Assembly (NCBI RefSeq): GCF_023206215.1 | Contig: NZ_CP065800.1 | Coordinates: 1,612,001 to 1,676,000 of the forward strand | Direction: 5' to 3' | Source of the DNA: Butyrivibrio fibrisolvens | GTDB taxonomy: Bacteria > Bacillota > Clostridia > Lachnospirales > Lachnospiraceae | Length of the DNA: 64,000 bases | Shown: one piece after another, positions 40,592-49,630 of the stretch | Layout: each line of letters begins with the position of its first letter | Numbering within the stretch: the first letter of the stretch is position 1 | Made by a program: the position numbers and the translations under genes | Notes under the pieces: model-generated | Database searches by the model: none | Seen by the model: only the letters and a program-made list of their open reading frames with translations | What the model was told of the DNA's origin: nothing

Positions 40592-42118
40592 ATGTTCGTT
40601 AACTCGTTTTGGGCACTTCTCCCCCCAATTATTGCAATTGTTCTTGCACTGATCACTAAGGAAGTATATTCTTCACTGATGATAGGTATAATTACAGGAG
40701 GCCTTTTATATTCAGGCTTTAATCCTGTCGGAGCTATGAATCATATCTTTGTCGATGGCATGATAGCTCAGCTTTCGGATCCATGGAATGTTGGAATTCT
40801 TATATTCCTTGTAGTACTTGGAAGTATAGTCATGCTCATGAACAGAGCCGGAGGCTCGGCTGCCTTTGGAAGATGGGCCAGTACTCATGTTAAGACAAGG
40901 CTTGGAGCACAGCTTGCTACTATAGCACTTGGAACTCTTATTTTTATCGATGACTATTTTAACTGTCTTACAGTAGGATCTGTTATGCTTCCTGTAACTG
41001 ACAAGCACAAGGTATCAAGAGAGAAGCTTGCATATCTTATTGATGCAACTGCAGCTCCTGTCTGCATCATAGCACCTATATCTTCATGGGCGGCAGCAGT
41101 CACCGGATTTGTAGAAGGTGCCAATGGACTTGAACTGTTCATCCGTGCAATTCCATATAACTTCTACGCTTTTCTTACATTTGTAATGATGATCACTATA
41201 GCTGTAGGAGGATTTGATTATGGCAAGATGGCACAGGCAGAGAAGCAGTGCGGTATCACAACTTCTCCTGACGGAAGCCTCAAGCACCCCAGCCTTACAG
41301 GTGCAGAAGATCAGCCCAATCCGCCTATATCTCAAAAAGGTAGAGTTATCCACCTTGTACTTCCTATATTTGCACTTATCATCTGCTGCATTATAGGTAT
41401 GATCTACACAGGCGGATTCTTTGACGGAGAAGGCTTCGTTACAGCTTTTTCCAATGCTGATGCTTCTACAGGTCTTGTATTTGGATCTATGGCAGCTCTT
41501 CTTATAACGATTTTGTTCTATCTTGCTACAAGAGTGCTTGATTTTAATGAATGCATGAATGCAATACCTGAAGGCTTCAAGAGTATGGTTCCTGCTATCC
41601 TTATCCTGACACTTGCATGGACACTTAAGTCCATGACAGATTCACTTGGTGCATCTGAATATGTTGGAGGTCTTGTAGAGCAGGTCGCAGAAAATGGTAT
41701 GGTGATGGGTCTTCTACCTGCATTTGTATTTATCATAGGTGCATTTCTTGCATTTGCTACAGGTACATCCTGGGGAACTTTTGGTATGCTGATTCCTATC
41801 GTAGTAAGCGCATTCCACAGTGATATCAATAATGAGCTCATGATAATTGCGATATCTGCCTGCATGGCTGGAGCTGTATGCGGAGATCACTGCTCACCTA
41901 TATCAGATACGACTATCATGGCATCTGCAGGCGGACAGTGCGAGCATATAAAGCACGTATCAACCCAGCTTCCATATGCTATTACAGTAGCTGCAGTATC
42001 AGTATTTTGCTATATCCTTGCAGGATTTGTACGTAACTGGCTTGTAACACTCCCTGTCAGCATCGCAGCTATGGTTGTAGTCCTTCTTGCAATTAAGAAT
42101 TTCACTAAGTCAAAATAA
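40592..42118 (+). CDS. Na+/H+ antiporter, NhaC family
   Basis: 508 residues, about 11-12 membrane helices. Family landmarks: FIDDYFNCLTVGSVMLPVTD, ISSWAAAVTGF, FATGTSWGTFGMLIP and the conserved GDHCSPISDTTIMAS. It exchanges Na+ (or couples organic acids) for protons at the cytoplasmic membrane; many rumen and gut Firmicutes rely on sodium gradients. CAGGAGG precedes ATG 40592. Single gene with a strong terminator. Confidence 0.92.
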   Translation: MFVNSFWALLPPIIAIVLALITKEVYSSLMIGIITGGLLYSGFNPVGAMNHIFVDGMIAQLSDPWNVGILIFLVVLGSIVMLMNRAGGSAAFGRWASTHVKTRLGAQLATIALGTLIFIDDYFNCLTVGSVMLPVTDKHKVSREKLAYLIDATAAPVCIIAPISSWAAAVTGFVEGANGLELFIRAIPYNFYAFLTFVMMITIAVGGFDYGKMAQAEKQCGITTSPDGSLKHPSLTGAEDQPNPPISQKGRVIHLVLPIFALIICCIIGMIYTGGFFDGEGFVTAFSNADASTGLVFGSMAALLITILFYLATRVLDFNECMNAIPEGFKSMVPAILILTLAWTLKSMTDSLGASEYVGGLVEQVAENGMVMGLLPAFVFIIGAFLAFATGTSWGTFGMLIPIVVSAFHSDINNELMIIAISACMAGAVCGDHCSPISDTTIMASAGGQCEHIKHVSTQLPYAITVAAVSVFCYILAGFVRNWLVTLPVSIAAMVVVLLAIKNFTKSK

Positions 42119-42137
42119 TTATTTGTCATTTATAGAT

Positions 42138-42172
42138 CAGAAACCTGCAGTTGTGCAGGTTTCTGTTTTTTT
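42138..42172 (+). terminator. Terminator of the NhaC gene
   Basis: CAGAAACCTGCA (42138-42149) / TGCAGGTTTCTG (42154-42165), 12 bp perfect, 4-nt loop, then seven T. Confidence 0.95.
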
Positions 42173-42194
42173 ACACGCATATTAAAGCATTAAA

Positions 42195-42495
42195 CTCAAA
42201 CTTCGCACTTGCCAAACATACGCCACCCTTTGAGGCAACGCCGATGCGGATAGTTTATAATGCATTTTCATATCTTGAAGGTGTTATAATTCAGGGCATG
42301 ATATCTGGATTTTTATATTCTAGGGTCTGAAACTCGCTTCGCTCAGACATGCAGACCCTAAGAAGAATATAAAAATCCATCTCTCATGCTCCTGAATTTT
42401 ATAACACCTTCAAAAGATATGAAAATGCATTATAAACTATCCGCATCAGCGATGCCTCAAAGGGTGGCGTATGTTTGGCAAGTACGAAGTTTGAA
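42195..42495 (+). mobile_element. 300-bp palindromic MITE-like element, subfamily A, copy 1
   Basis: Near-perfect palindrome. Termini TCAAACTTCGCACTTG and its complement; arms of about 100 bp; the core has GGGTCTG/CAGACCC around AACTCGCTTCGCTCAGACAT. The flanks show a 7-bp direct repeat CATTAAA (42188-42194 and 42496-42502), as expected for a target-site duplication. No coding capacity. Together with its flanks it fills the gap between nhaC and the aldo-keto reductase gene. A second copy at 54474 is in the opposite core orientation. Confidence 0.8.
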
Positions 42496-42651
42496 CATTA
42501 AATTTAAATGGATATAAATAAATAATGTTGGGTAAAAAATGATTAGAAAACCTCAGCTTTGTCAGATATAATTTTAGTGTATTTAAGATCACATACGAAA
42601 AACATATATCAGTTTGTAATAATTGATGATTAAAAAGAAGGGGTGCATGAA

Positions 42652-43638
42652 ATGTACAAGGCAGATGAAAAAAGATACGACAAGATGAAGTATTTAAGAT
42701 GCGGTAAAAGCGGCTTTTTTCTTCCGAGGGTGTCTCTGGGATTGTGGCATAATTTTGGTTCTGTAGATAAGTTTGAGAATATGTTGGATATGGTTCATAC
42801 AGCATTCGATAATGGTATCACTCATTTTGACCTTGCCAATAACTATGGACCTGTATACGGCTCTGCTGAAGAGAACTTTGGAAGGATCCTAGATAAGGAT
42901 ATGCGTCCTTATAGAGATGAGATGGTCATATCTACTAAGGCCGGCTATGATATGTGGCCGGGACCGTACGGTGATCACGGATCAAGGAAATATCTCATGG
43001 CAAGTCTTGATCAGTCTCTTAAGAGATTAAATCTTGACTATGTAGATATCTTCTATCATCATAGACCTGATCCTGATACACCCCTTGAAGAAACTATGGA
43101 AGCGTTGTCTGATATCGTAAGATCAGGTAAGGCTCTGTATGTAGGAATATCCAATTATAATTCTGAGCAGACAAGGGCAGCAGCCAAGATTCTTAAAGAG
43201 AATCATACACCTCTTCTTATAAATCAGGTTGTCTATAACATGTTCAATCGCTGGACAGAAGATGACAAGCTTCAGGATACCTGCAGGGAAGTTGGCGCAG
43301 GCATGATATGCTTCTCGCCTCTTGCTCAGGGCCTTCTGACAGACAGATATCTTAATGGAATCCCGGAGGATAGCAGGGCCAAGCGCAATCACTTCCTTCA
43401 CGAAGATCAGATAACTGATGAAGTTATAGACAAGGTCAGAAAGCTTAAAGAGATTGCAGAAGGAAGAGGACAGACTCTTGCGGAAATGGCACTGTCCTGG
43501 ATTCTTAGAAGAGACAAGGTTACATCAGTACTTGTAGGTGCCAGCAGACCTTCCCAGATCCTAGACAACATCAAGATGATCGAACACCTTGAGTTTACTG
43601 ACGACGAACTTGATGCGATCGACAAGATTTTGAAATAA
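42652..43638 (+). CDS. Aldo-keto reductase, YghZ/L-glyceraldehyde-3-phosphate reductase type
   Basis: 328 residues from ATG 42652 with GAAGGGG 9 bases upstream; a GTG three codons earlier (42643) overlaps that site. AKR landmarks: GITHFDLANNYG (catalytic Asp and Tyr), ISTKAGYDMWPGPYGDHGSRK (Lys and the YghZ-type GPYGDHGSRKYL block), IFYHHRPDPDTPLEE (His), and the C-terminal NADPH-binding VLVGASRPSQILDN. It is a cytoplasmic NADPH-dependent aldehyde reductase; YghZ-type enzymes act on L-glyceraldehyde-3-phosphate and methylglyoxal-like aldehydes. Single gene between two palindromic elements. Confidence 0.93.
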   Translation: MYKADEKRYDKMKYLRCGKSGFFLPRVSLGLWHNFGSVDKFENMLDMVHTAFDNGITHFDLANNYGPVYGSAEENFGRILDKDMRPYRDEMVISTKAGYDMWPGPYGDHGSRKYLMASLDQSLKRLNLDYVDIFYHHRPDPDTPLEETMEALSDIVRSGKALYVGISNYNSEQTRAAAKILKENHTPLLINQVVYNMFNRWTEDDKLQDTCREVGAGMICFSPLAQGLLTDRYLNGIPEDSRAKRNHFLHEDQITDEVIDKVRKLKEIAEGRGQTLAEMALSWILRRDKVTSVLVGASRPSQILDNIKMIEHLEFTDDELDAIDKILK

Positions 43639-43649
43639 ATATTACTAAC

Positions 43650-43941
43650 TGAAACCCACTTGGAAGGGCCGGCATCCCCAAAGTCTTTACAGGGGCAGGC
43701 AGTATATATATCATTACCATGCTGTTAATAGTTTTATAATCCATGGCATGATATCTGGAGCTTTCCATTCTGGGGTCCAAACTCGCTTCGCTCAGACAGG
43801 TGGACCCCGGGCAGAATGAAAATCTCCATCTATCACGCTCATGGATTTAATAAAACTATTAAAAGCATGGTAATGATATATATACTGCCTGCCCCTGTAA
43901 AGACTTTGGGGATACCGGCCCTTCCAAGTGGGTAGTTTGAG
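43650..43941 (+). mobile_element. 300-bp palindromic MITE-like element, subfamily B, copy 1
   Basis: Termini TGAAACCCACTTGGAAGG (left, one base missing) and the complement of TCAAACTACCCACTTGGAAG (right). Arms carry CTTTACAGGGGCAGGCAGTA on the left and its complement on the right. Core GGGTCCA/TGGACCC around AACTCGCTTCGCTCAGACA. It begins 12 bp after the aldo-keto reductase stop, in its 3' untranslated region and before the shared terminator. No clear target duplication. Confidence 0.78.
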
Positions 43942-43950
43942 TTATATATA

Positions 43951-43985
43951 AAAAGAGGTTGAAGATTCGTTCTTCAACCTCTTTT
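43951..43985. terminator. Bidirectional terminator
   Basis: Perfect 15-bp arms AAAAGAGGTTGAAGA / TCTTCAACCTCTTTT with loop TTCGT. It serves the aldo-keto reductase transcript (+) and the carbohydrate-binding gene (-). Confidence 0.92.
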
Positions 43986-44036
43986 GCCTACGAGGAAATA
44001 TTTTGCCCTTAGCGATCCGGCATGATCTTGGGGCTA

Positions 44037-45500
44037 TTATTCAACAGTTACGTAGATAGAGTCACCGATGCTACCTGTTCCGATGAGACCGAATTCGATG
44101 GTCTGACCGTTTTCTAAGTGAGTATTCCATGAAAGAGGAGTTATTACGTAGTAGTCGCCTTCTTCTGTGATGTTCACGCACCAGCTTGAATCGATGCTTA
44201 CCTGATCTTTTCTGACTCTAACTGTCCATCCGTCTACAGCTGATCCTGTGTTGTTAGTTACCTTGAAGTTTACAAGATATCCTGTTCCCCAGCTGTTTAT
44301 TGTATATGTTACATCCTTGCCTTCTGTAGTGGAAGGATTCTCAGGCTGCTGAGGCTGGTCAGGATTCTCAGGCTGCTGAGGCTGGTCAGGATTCTCGGGC
44401 TGCTCTGGCTGATCAGGATTCTCGGGCTGCTCTGGCTGATCAGGATTCTCGGGCTGCTCTGGCTGATCAGGGTTTTCAGGCTGCTGAGGTTGATCAGGAT
44501 TTTCTGGCTGATCAGGGGTTTCAGGCTGCTGAGGCTGATCAGGATTTTCAGGCTGGTCAGGATTCTCAGGCTGTTCAGGAGTCTGATGAGCAGGAAGGAT
44601 CTTGAAAGAGTCAAGATCTACTGTATGACCGTTAGCTACAAGATAGAGATCATGTGTGCCTGTAAGATCTGATGTAAGCTTGACACCTGATTCCTTAAAT
44701 GAAGCACCTGTTACATTGATCTTAGCAATAGGAGCTGAGTCAAGGCTGTCAACATATACATCGAGAGATACCTTAGGCTTTGAAGCTCTTGCTGTTGCAA
44801 GGATACCGCTGATACCATTAGAAAGATCTACATTTTTTACAACGATATAACCATTTACTCTGATGGCCTGATATGTTACACCATCAGCAGACAGTACTAC
44901 TGCAGCATTGGCCTGTGTAGCATTCTCAGCTTCAACTCCTGCGTAAGCATCTACAGAAGCTGCAGGCTGCTCAGGCTGTGTGGGCTGATCAGGGTTTTCA
45001 GGCTGTGTGGGATCTTCCGGAGTCTCTATATCAGTAAGAGGTGCTGCGGACCAGCTATCTATAGATACATTACCTACAGAACCTACGAATGTGATAGTCT
45101 CGTTATCGCCTACAAGATTCTTTACGTTAGCTGTAAATGTCTGGTACTCACCATCTGTACTCTTTAACTTGATGTTACCAAGAGATTCACCGCTTGCATT
45201 TCCTTTTCTTACCTCGATAACGCTCATTCCTTCACTCTTAGCTGTTATAGTGATGGATGCAAGGCCTGATGAGAAGTCACAAGTCTTAACTGTGAAGTAG
45301 TCGCCCTTTTCAATACCTGATACAACTTTTCTTCCGTCAGCTTCTGTTGCGATATCTACGCCTGATGAGCCGAAATTAACCTCGGCTTCTACACCATTAT
45401 ATGGATGCATATGTGGAGCGGCGTTTGATTGAAGCGCCGGTGCGGTACTAAGACCTGCAGCCAGCATCATAGATAATACTACAGGGAATTTTCTTTTCAT
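44037..45500 (-). CDS. Secreted carbohydrate-binding protein without catalytic domain
   Basis: 487 residues from ATG 45500 (AAGGAG upstream). Signal peptide (about 1-27), two CBM6/35-like beta-sandwich modules (about 30-155 and 180-290, each starting YxGVEAE), a Pro/Glu/Gln/Asn linker built of nine-residue NPDQPEQPE units (about 295-395), and a C-terminal CBM2-like module (about 398-487; NFKVTNNTGSAVDGWTVRV, SSWCVNITE). No glycoside hydrolase, esterase or lyase domain and no dockerin, cohesin or sorting signal. I infer a soluble cellulose/xylan-binding protein, perhaps a targeting factor. Single gene with its own terminator; the region upstream (45501-45950) carries the shared leader module. 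Confidence 0.82.
   Translation of the reverse strand: MKRKFPVVLSMMLAAGLSTAPALQSNAAPHMHPYNGVEAEVNFGSSGVDIATEADGRKVVSGIEKGDYFTVKTCDFSSGLASITITAKSEGMSVIEVRKGNASGESLGNIKLKSTDGEYQTFTANVKNLVGDNETITFVGSVGNVSIDSWSAAPLTDIETPEDPTQPENPDQPTQPEQPAASVDAYAGVEAENATQANAAVVLSADGVTYQAIRVNGYIVVKNVDLSNGISGILATARASKPKVSLDVYVDSLDSAPIAKINVTGASFKESGVKLTSDLTGTHDLYLVANGHTVDLDSFKILPAHQTPEQPENPDQPENPDQPQQPETPDQPENPDQPQQPENPDQPEQPENPDQPEQPENPDQPEQPENPDQPQQPENPDQPQQPENPSTTEGKDVTYTINSWGTGYLVNFKVTNNTGSAVDGWTVRVRKDQVSIDSSWCVNITEEGDYYVITPLSWNTHLENGQTIEFGLIGTGSIGDSIYVTVE
44336..44590 (-). repeat. 27-bp minisatellite encoding the Pro-rich linker
   Basis: Imperfect tandem units of 27 bp (and shorter 18-bp variants) coding for NPDQPEQPE / NPDQPQQPE. 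Prone to length change without frameshift. Confidence 0.85.
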
Positions 45501-45749
45501 GTATATGTCTCCTTTATTCAATAATGTTTGTAGTAATAATTTCGAAATTATTTCTCACATGCAATGCGATTGTAACATTCATGTAACATTATAACAATCT
45601 AATTATTGCTTATTTACAATTGCGTAAAAAAGTTCAAATTCAGATGGTCATATATTGCTATTTTATATTGAATTATAAGTGTTTAAGTATACAATTAGCA
45701 TACTTTTAAGAATAAATTAAATAACGTAATAATTCTTAAAAATTGCTAT

Positions 45750-45894
45750 TTCCTACTCATGTCTTGCGCCCTCAAACATGAGCAAATTCGCACTACATGC
45801 TGCTTTGCTCTTGTTTGGCGGGTCATAAATTCATATTCGATTTCAAGCAAGCTCAAATCGAAATGACTTTTGATCCTTACGTCATATTATTGGA
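45750..45894 (-). promoter_or_regulatory. Leader module upstream of the carbohydrate-binding gene, shared with 12175-12300
   Basis: Read on the minus strand: AATAATATGACGTAAGG, then a hairpin (TTCGATTTGAGC / GCTTGAAATCGAA), TTATGACCCGCCAAAC, AGTGCGAATT, and the complement CATGTTTGAGGGCG, forming a second hairpin. The 14-bp opening and AGTGCGAATT recur at 12177 and 12248 in the same order. The module ends about 250 bp before the start codon. Apart from this, 45501-45950 has no gene. Confidence 0.4.
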
Positions 45895-45950
45895 GAAGGA
45901 ATAAAATGCCGATATTAAGGTGAAAACTTAAAAATGTGTGGTAGAATATA

Positions 45951-45964
45951 AGAAAACGTTTTTC
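45951..45964 (+). promoter_or_regulatory. LacI-type operator before the second LacI gene
   Basis: AGAAAACGTTTTTC directly after a TAGAAT -10-like box (45942-45947). Same motif as the two glgP operators at 46997 and 47036, so autoregulation is likely. Confidence 0.7.
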
Positions 45965-45980
45965 TATAGGCAGGTGTAAA

Positions 45981-46970
45981 GTGGTATCTATCAAAGATGT
46001 TGCAAAAGAGGCAGGTGTTGCCATTTCTACAGTATCCAAGGTACTGAACAATTATCCTAATGTTAGTGAAGATACTAAAGCTAAGGTTATGGAGGTTGTG
46101 AATAGACTTGGCTTTGTTCCCAATACAGTTGCTGCTACATTATCTTCCAAGAATTCAGGAAGAGTAGCCCTACTTATTAAACTCAATGTTGAGACTCAGG
46201 CTATTGATGAGATAGACATGCAGTATATAGCCGGCGCGATCAGCAAGGCAAGAGAGCTTCAGATGGACGTTATCACTATCTTTTTTAGCATGATAGAGAA
46301 TATGTCACTTGAAGAGATGACCAGATATTTTGTATCCCAGAGTATCAAAGGGATCATAATATATGGCATGTCCAAAGAGGACAAAGTCCTAAGACAGCTT
46401 ATAGAAGGTGATACATTTAAGACCGTAGTAATCGATGTTCCTTATGTAGGAACATCCACCTCCTGTGTAAGCGTCGATCAGGCAAGAGCCCAGTATGATG
46501 TTGCCAAGAAGACTATTAAAGAGAATAACTGCAAGAAGGTTCTCTATATAGCAGGAACCAGAGACGGCTATGTGACAGATGCCCGTCTTGAAGGTATAAG
46601 GAAACTCAAAGAAGAGCTGGGACTTCAGGTTCTTATTAGGAACGGGAACTTCTCAGAACTCCAGGCAAGAAACCTTACACTTAAATATGGAAAAAACAAG
46701 GACTGCGTAGTCTGTGCATCAGATCTTATGGCAATAGGAGCTATGAAAGCTCTTATAGATATGGATATATTCAGACCTGTATGCGGTTTTGACGGTATAG
46801 TCCTTATGGGATATGTAGGCAAGCAGATGAATACAGTGCGTCAGAACTTTGCGGCCATATCCTCAAGAGCGGTAGAAGAGATGCAGAGGCTTCTGGATGG
46901 CGAAGAAGGTACAGAAGTTACTATGCCACATGAGCTTGTAAGGCTCAAATATGAAGAAATAATAAGATAA
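45981..46970 (+). CDS. LacI/GalR regulator of glycogen phosphorylase
   Basis: 329 residues from a GTG start (45981) with AGGCAGGTG 6-14 bases upstream. HTH at the N-terminus (IKDVAKEAGVAISTVSKVLN), hinge (VPNTVAATLSSKNSG), then a sugar-binding-type effector domain. The palindrome AGAAAACGTTTTCT occurs before this gene and twice before glgP (172 bp downstream of this stop), so it probably controls alpha-glucan use in the manner of MalR. Confidence 0.9.
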   Translation: MVSIKDVAKEAGVAISTVSKVLNNYPNVSEDTKAKVMEVVNRLGFVPNTVAATLSSKNSGRVALLIKLNVETQAIDEIDMQYIAGAISKARELQMDVITIFFSMIENMSLEEMTRYFVSQSIKGIIIYGMSKEDKVLRQLIEGDTFKTVVIDVPYVGTSTSCVSVDQARAQYDVAKKTIKENNCKKVLYIAGTRDGYVTDARLEGIRKLKEELGLQVLIRNGNFSELQARNLTLKYGKNKDCVVCASDLMAIGAMKALIDMDIFRPVCGFDGIVLMGYVGKQMNTVRQNFAAISSRAVEEMQRLLDGEEGTEVTMPHELVRLKYEEIIR

Positions 46971-46996
46971 TATCAGAAAATAAAAATCATACTTGC

Positions 46997-47049
46997 GGAA
47001 AACGTTTTCTTATGGTATTGTAATATCACAAGGGCAGAAAACGTTTTCT
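46997..47049 (+). promoter_or_regulatory. Two LacI-type operators around the glgP promoter
   Basis: GGAAAACGTTTTCT (46997-47010) and AGAAAACGTTTTCT (47036-47049), 39 bp centre to centre. A -10-like TATTGTAATAT (47016-47026) lies between them, so one site would cover the -35 region and the other the start. Spacing near four helical turns would allow co-operative binding on one face. Confidence 0.75.
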
Positions 47050-47141
47050 CTTCTCGCATGATTTTCTGCCCGCTTGATTCAAAACTAATGTGCCGGCAAG
47101 GGTCGGCGATTTAAGTTCCTGAGATAGGAAAGGAGTTATTT

Positions 47142-49454
47142 ATGTCAACAAACATGCAACGTGATATCCTTGTTCTTAATCTTGAAGAGCAGATGGAGAG
47201 AAGTGCAGACAGACAATTCGATAAGTCTTTTGCAGACTGCACAGACAAAGAGGCTTACTATGTGCTTTTGGATGTTACCAATGAGCTTATGCGTGTGGCT
47301 GAGCCTATAGTCGGAGAGAAGAAGATCTACTATATCTCTATGGAGTTTCTTATTGGTAAGCTTCTGTCCAATAACCTTATAAACCTTCGTGTATATGACA
47401 AGGTCAATCAGATACTTCGTAAGAATGGCAAGAAGCTTGCTGATATTGAAGAGTACGAACCGGAACCATCTCTTGGTAACGGCGGACTTGGACGTCTTGC
47501 TGCATGTTTCCTTGATTCTATCGCAACACTCAAACTTCCGGGAGAAGGAATAGGTCTTAACTACCACTACGGTCTTTTCAAACAGGTATTTGAGAAGAAT
47601 CTTCAGACAGCTCAGAAGGATCAGTGGCAGGAGAACAAGTCCTGGCTTGAGAAGACAGATACAACCTTTGATGTAAACTTTGGTGACAAGAAAGTTACAT
47701 CAAGACTTTATAACCTCTATGTATGTGGTTATGATTCAGGTATCAACAAGCTTCGCCTTTTCGATATCGAGACAGTTGATGAGAAGCTCGTTAAGAAGGG
47801 TATCAATTTTGATAAGACCAAGATTGAGAAGAACCTTACTCTTTTCCTGTATCCGGATGATTCTGATGAAGCAGGTAACCTCCTTAGAATATATCAGGAG
47901 TATTTCCTTGTAAGCAATGCAGCTCAGCTTATCTTACATGAGATGAAGGAGCGTCAGTATGATCTTCATAAGCTCTATGATCATGCTGTTATCCAGATCA
48001 ATGATACACATCCTACTATGATCATTCCTGAACTTATCAGAATCCTTGTAGAAGAGAAGGCATTCTCTATGGATGATGCTATCAAGGTTGTATCTAAGAC
48101 CTGCGCTTATACTAACCATACTATCCTTGCAGAGGCTCTTGAGACATGGCCGCTTGCTTACCTTGAGAAGGTAGTGCCTCAGCTTGTTCCATATATCAAG
48201 GAACTTGATAAGAGAGTAAGAGCCAAGGTTAAGAACAAGAACGTTCAGATCATTGATAAGGACAAGAAAGTCCACATGGCTTTCATTGACATACATTATG
48301 GATTCTCTGTAAACGGCGTTGCAGCTATTCATACAGACATCCTTAAGAATACTGAGCTTAACGATTTCTACAAGCTCTACCCTGAGAAGTTCAACAATAA
48401 GACCAATGGTATCACTTTCAGAAGATGGCTCCTTTCTTGTAATCATCCTCTTGCAGATCTCATCGCTGATACTATCGGTGATGGATACAAGAAGGATGCT
48501 ACTCGTCTTGAAGATCTCCTGTCTCATGAGAAGGACGAGGGATTCCTTGATCGCTTAGAAAGCATCAAACAGGAGAAGAAAAAAGACCTTGCCGCTTACA
48601 TTGAAAAGCATGAAGGTGTACAGATTGATCCTACATCTATTTATGATATTCAGGTTAAGAGACTTCATGAGTACAAGCGTCAGCAGATGAATGCTCTTTA
48701 TATCATTCATAAGTACCTTGAGATCAAGAATGGCAAGAAGCCTGTAAGACCGCTTACATTTATCTTCGGAGCTAAGGCTGCACCTGCTTATGTTATAGCC
48801 AAGGATATCATCCACCTTCTTCTGTGCCTGCAGGAGATTGTTAATAATGATCCTGATGTAAGCCCATACATGAAGGTTGTATTCGTTGAGAACTACAACG
48901 TAACCTATGCTGAACACCTTATCCCGGCAGCAGATGTATCCGAGCAGATCTCACTTGCAAGTAAGGAAGCTTCAGGAACATCCAACATGAAGTTCATGTT
49001 AAACGGTGCTATAACACTCGGTACAGATGACGGTGCTAACGTTGAGATACATGATCTTGTAGGCGATGACAACATCTATATCTTTGGTATAGATTCTGAT
49101 ACAGTCATTAAGCATTACAAGAAGGCTGACTATGTATCCAGGAAGTATTACGAGAAGAGCCCTGTCATCAAAGAGGCTGTAGACTTCATCGTAAGCAAAC
49201 AGTGCCTTAAGGTTGGTAAGAAAGAGAACCTTACAAGACTTTACAACGAGCTTCTGAATAAAGACTGGTTCATGACCCTTATCGATCTTGAATCCTATAT
49301 CGAAGCAAAGGACAGAATCTTTGCAGACTATGAAGATCGTAATAAGTGGAAGCACATGATGCTTGTAAATATCGCTAAGGCAGGATATTTCTCATCAGAC
49401 CGTACTATCATGGAATACAACAAGGATATCTGGAAACTTCAAAGAGCAGACTGA
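47142..49454 (+). CDS. glgP: Glycogen/alpha-glucan phosphorylase
   Basis: 770 residues, GT35 family. [21 protein letters not shown] near the N-terminus, [31 protein letters not shown], and the pyridoxal-phosphate site [16 protein letters not shown] (Lys near residue 615), [10 protein letters not shown]. It releases glucose-1-phosphate from stored glycogen or imported maltodextrin. Slightly shorter than most bacterial homologues (about 750-840) but complete. GGAAAGGAG precedes ATG 47142. It is single, behind two LacI-type operators. Glucose-1-phosphate is also the product of the GH94 enzyme in this window. Confidence 0.95.
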   Translation: MSTNMQRDILVLNLEEQMERSADRQFDKSFADCTDKEAYYVLLDVTNELMRVAEPIVGEKKIYYISMEFLIGKLLSNNLINLRVYDKVNQILRKNGKKLADIEEYEPEPSLGNGGLGRLAACFLDSIATLKLPGEGIGLNYHYGLFKQVFEKNLQTAQKDQWQENKSWLEKTDTTFDVNFGDKKVTSRLYNLYVCGYDSGINKLRLFDIETVDEKLVKKGINFDKTKIEKNLTLFLYPDDSDEAGNLLRIYQEYFLVSNAAQLILHEMKERQYDLHKLYDHAVIQINDTHPTMIIPELIRILVEEKAFSMDDAIKVVSKTCAYTNHTILAEALETWPLAYLEKVVPQLVPYIKELDKRVRAKVKNKNVQIIDKDKKVHMAFIDIHYGFSVNGVAAIHTDILKNTELNDFYKLYPEKFNNKTNGITFRRWLLSCNHPLADLIADTIGDGYKKDATRLEDLLSHEKDEGFLDRLESIKQEKKKDLAAYIEKHEGVQIDPTSIYDIQVKRLHEYKRQQMNALYIIHKYLEIKNGKKPVRPLTFIFGAKAAPAYVIAKDIIHLLLCLQEIVNNDPDVSPYMKVVFVENYNVTYAEHLIPAADVSEQISLASKEASGTSNMKFMLNGAITLGTDDGANVEIHDLVGDDNIYIFGIDSDTVIKHYKKADYVSRKYYEKSPVIKEAVDFIVSKQCLKVGKKENLTRLYNELLNKDWFMTLIDLESYIEAKDRIFADYEDRNKWKHMMLVNIAKAGYFSSDRTIMEYNKDIWKLQRAD

Positions 49455-49465
49455 TATAAATATTT

Positions 49466-49499
49466 AAGGGGAACTTCCTAGCGGAGGTTCCCTTTTTTT
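49466..49499 (+). terminator. Terminator of glgP
   Basis: AAGGGGAACTTCC / GGAGGTTCCCTT with loop of 4-5 nt, then seven T. Confidence 0.92.
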
Positions 49500-49630
49500 G
49501 GCGTGCGCCGCCTGGCGCACATATACAAGATATATTTTTATTTCGTTAATTAATGTATTGGTGATATACTATATTAAGACACGTTTAATCTGTCCGTAGG
49601 ACGCTTCTTTCAAATGATCAGGGGGCAAAT

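Noticed and set aside
47145..49355. Several minus-strand frames opposite glgP, up to 197 codons.
   Set aside because: Mirror frames of a strongly biased gene; no independent support.
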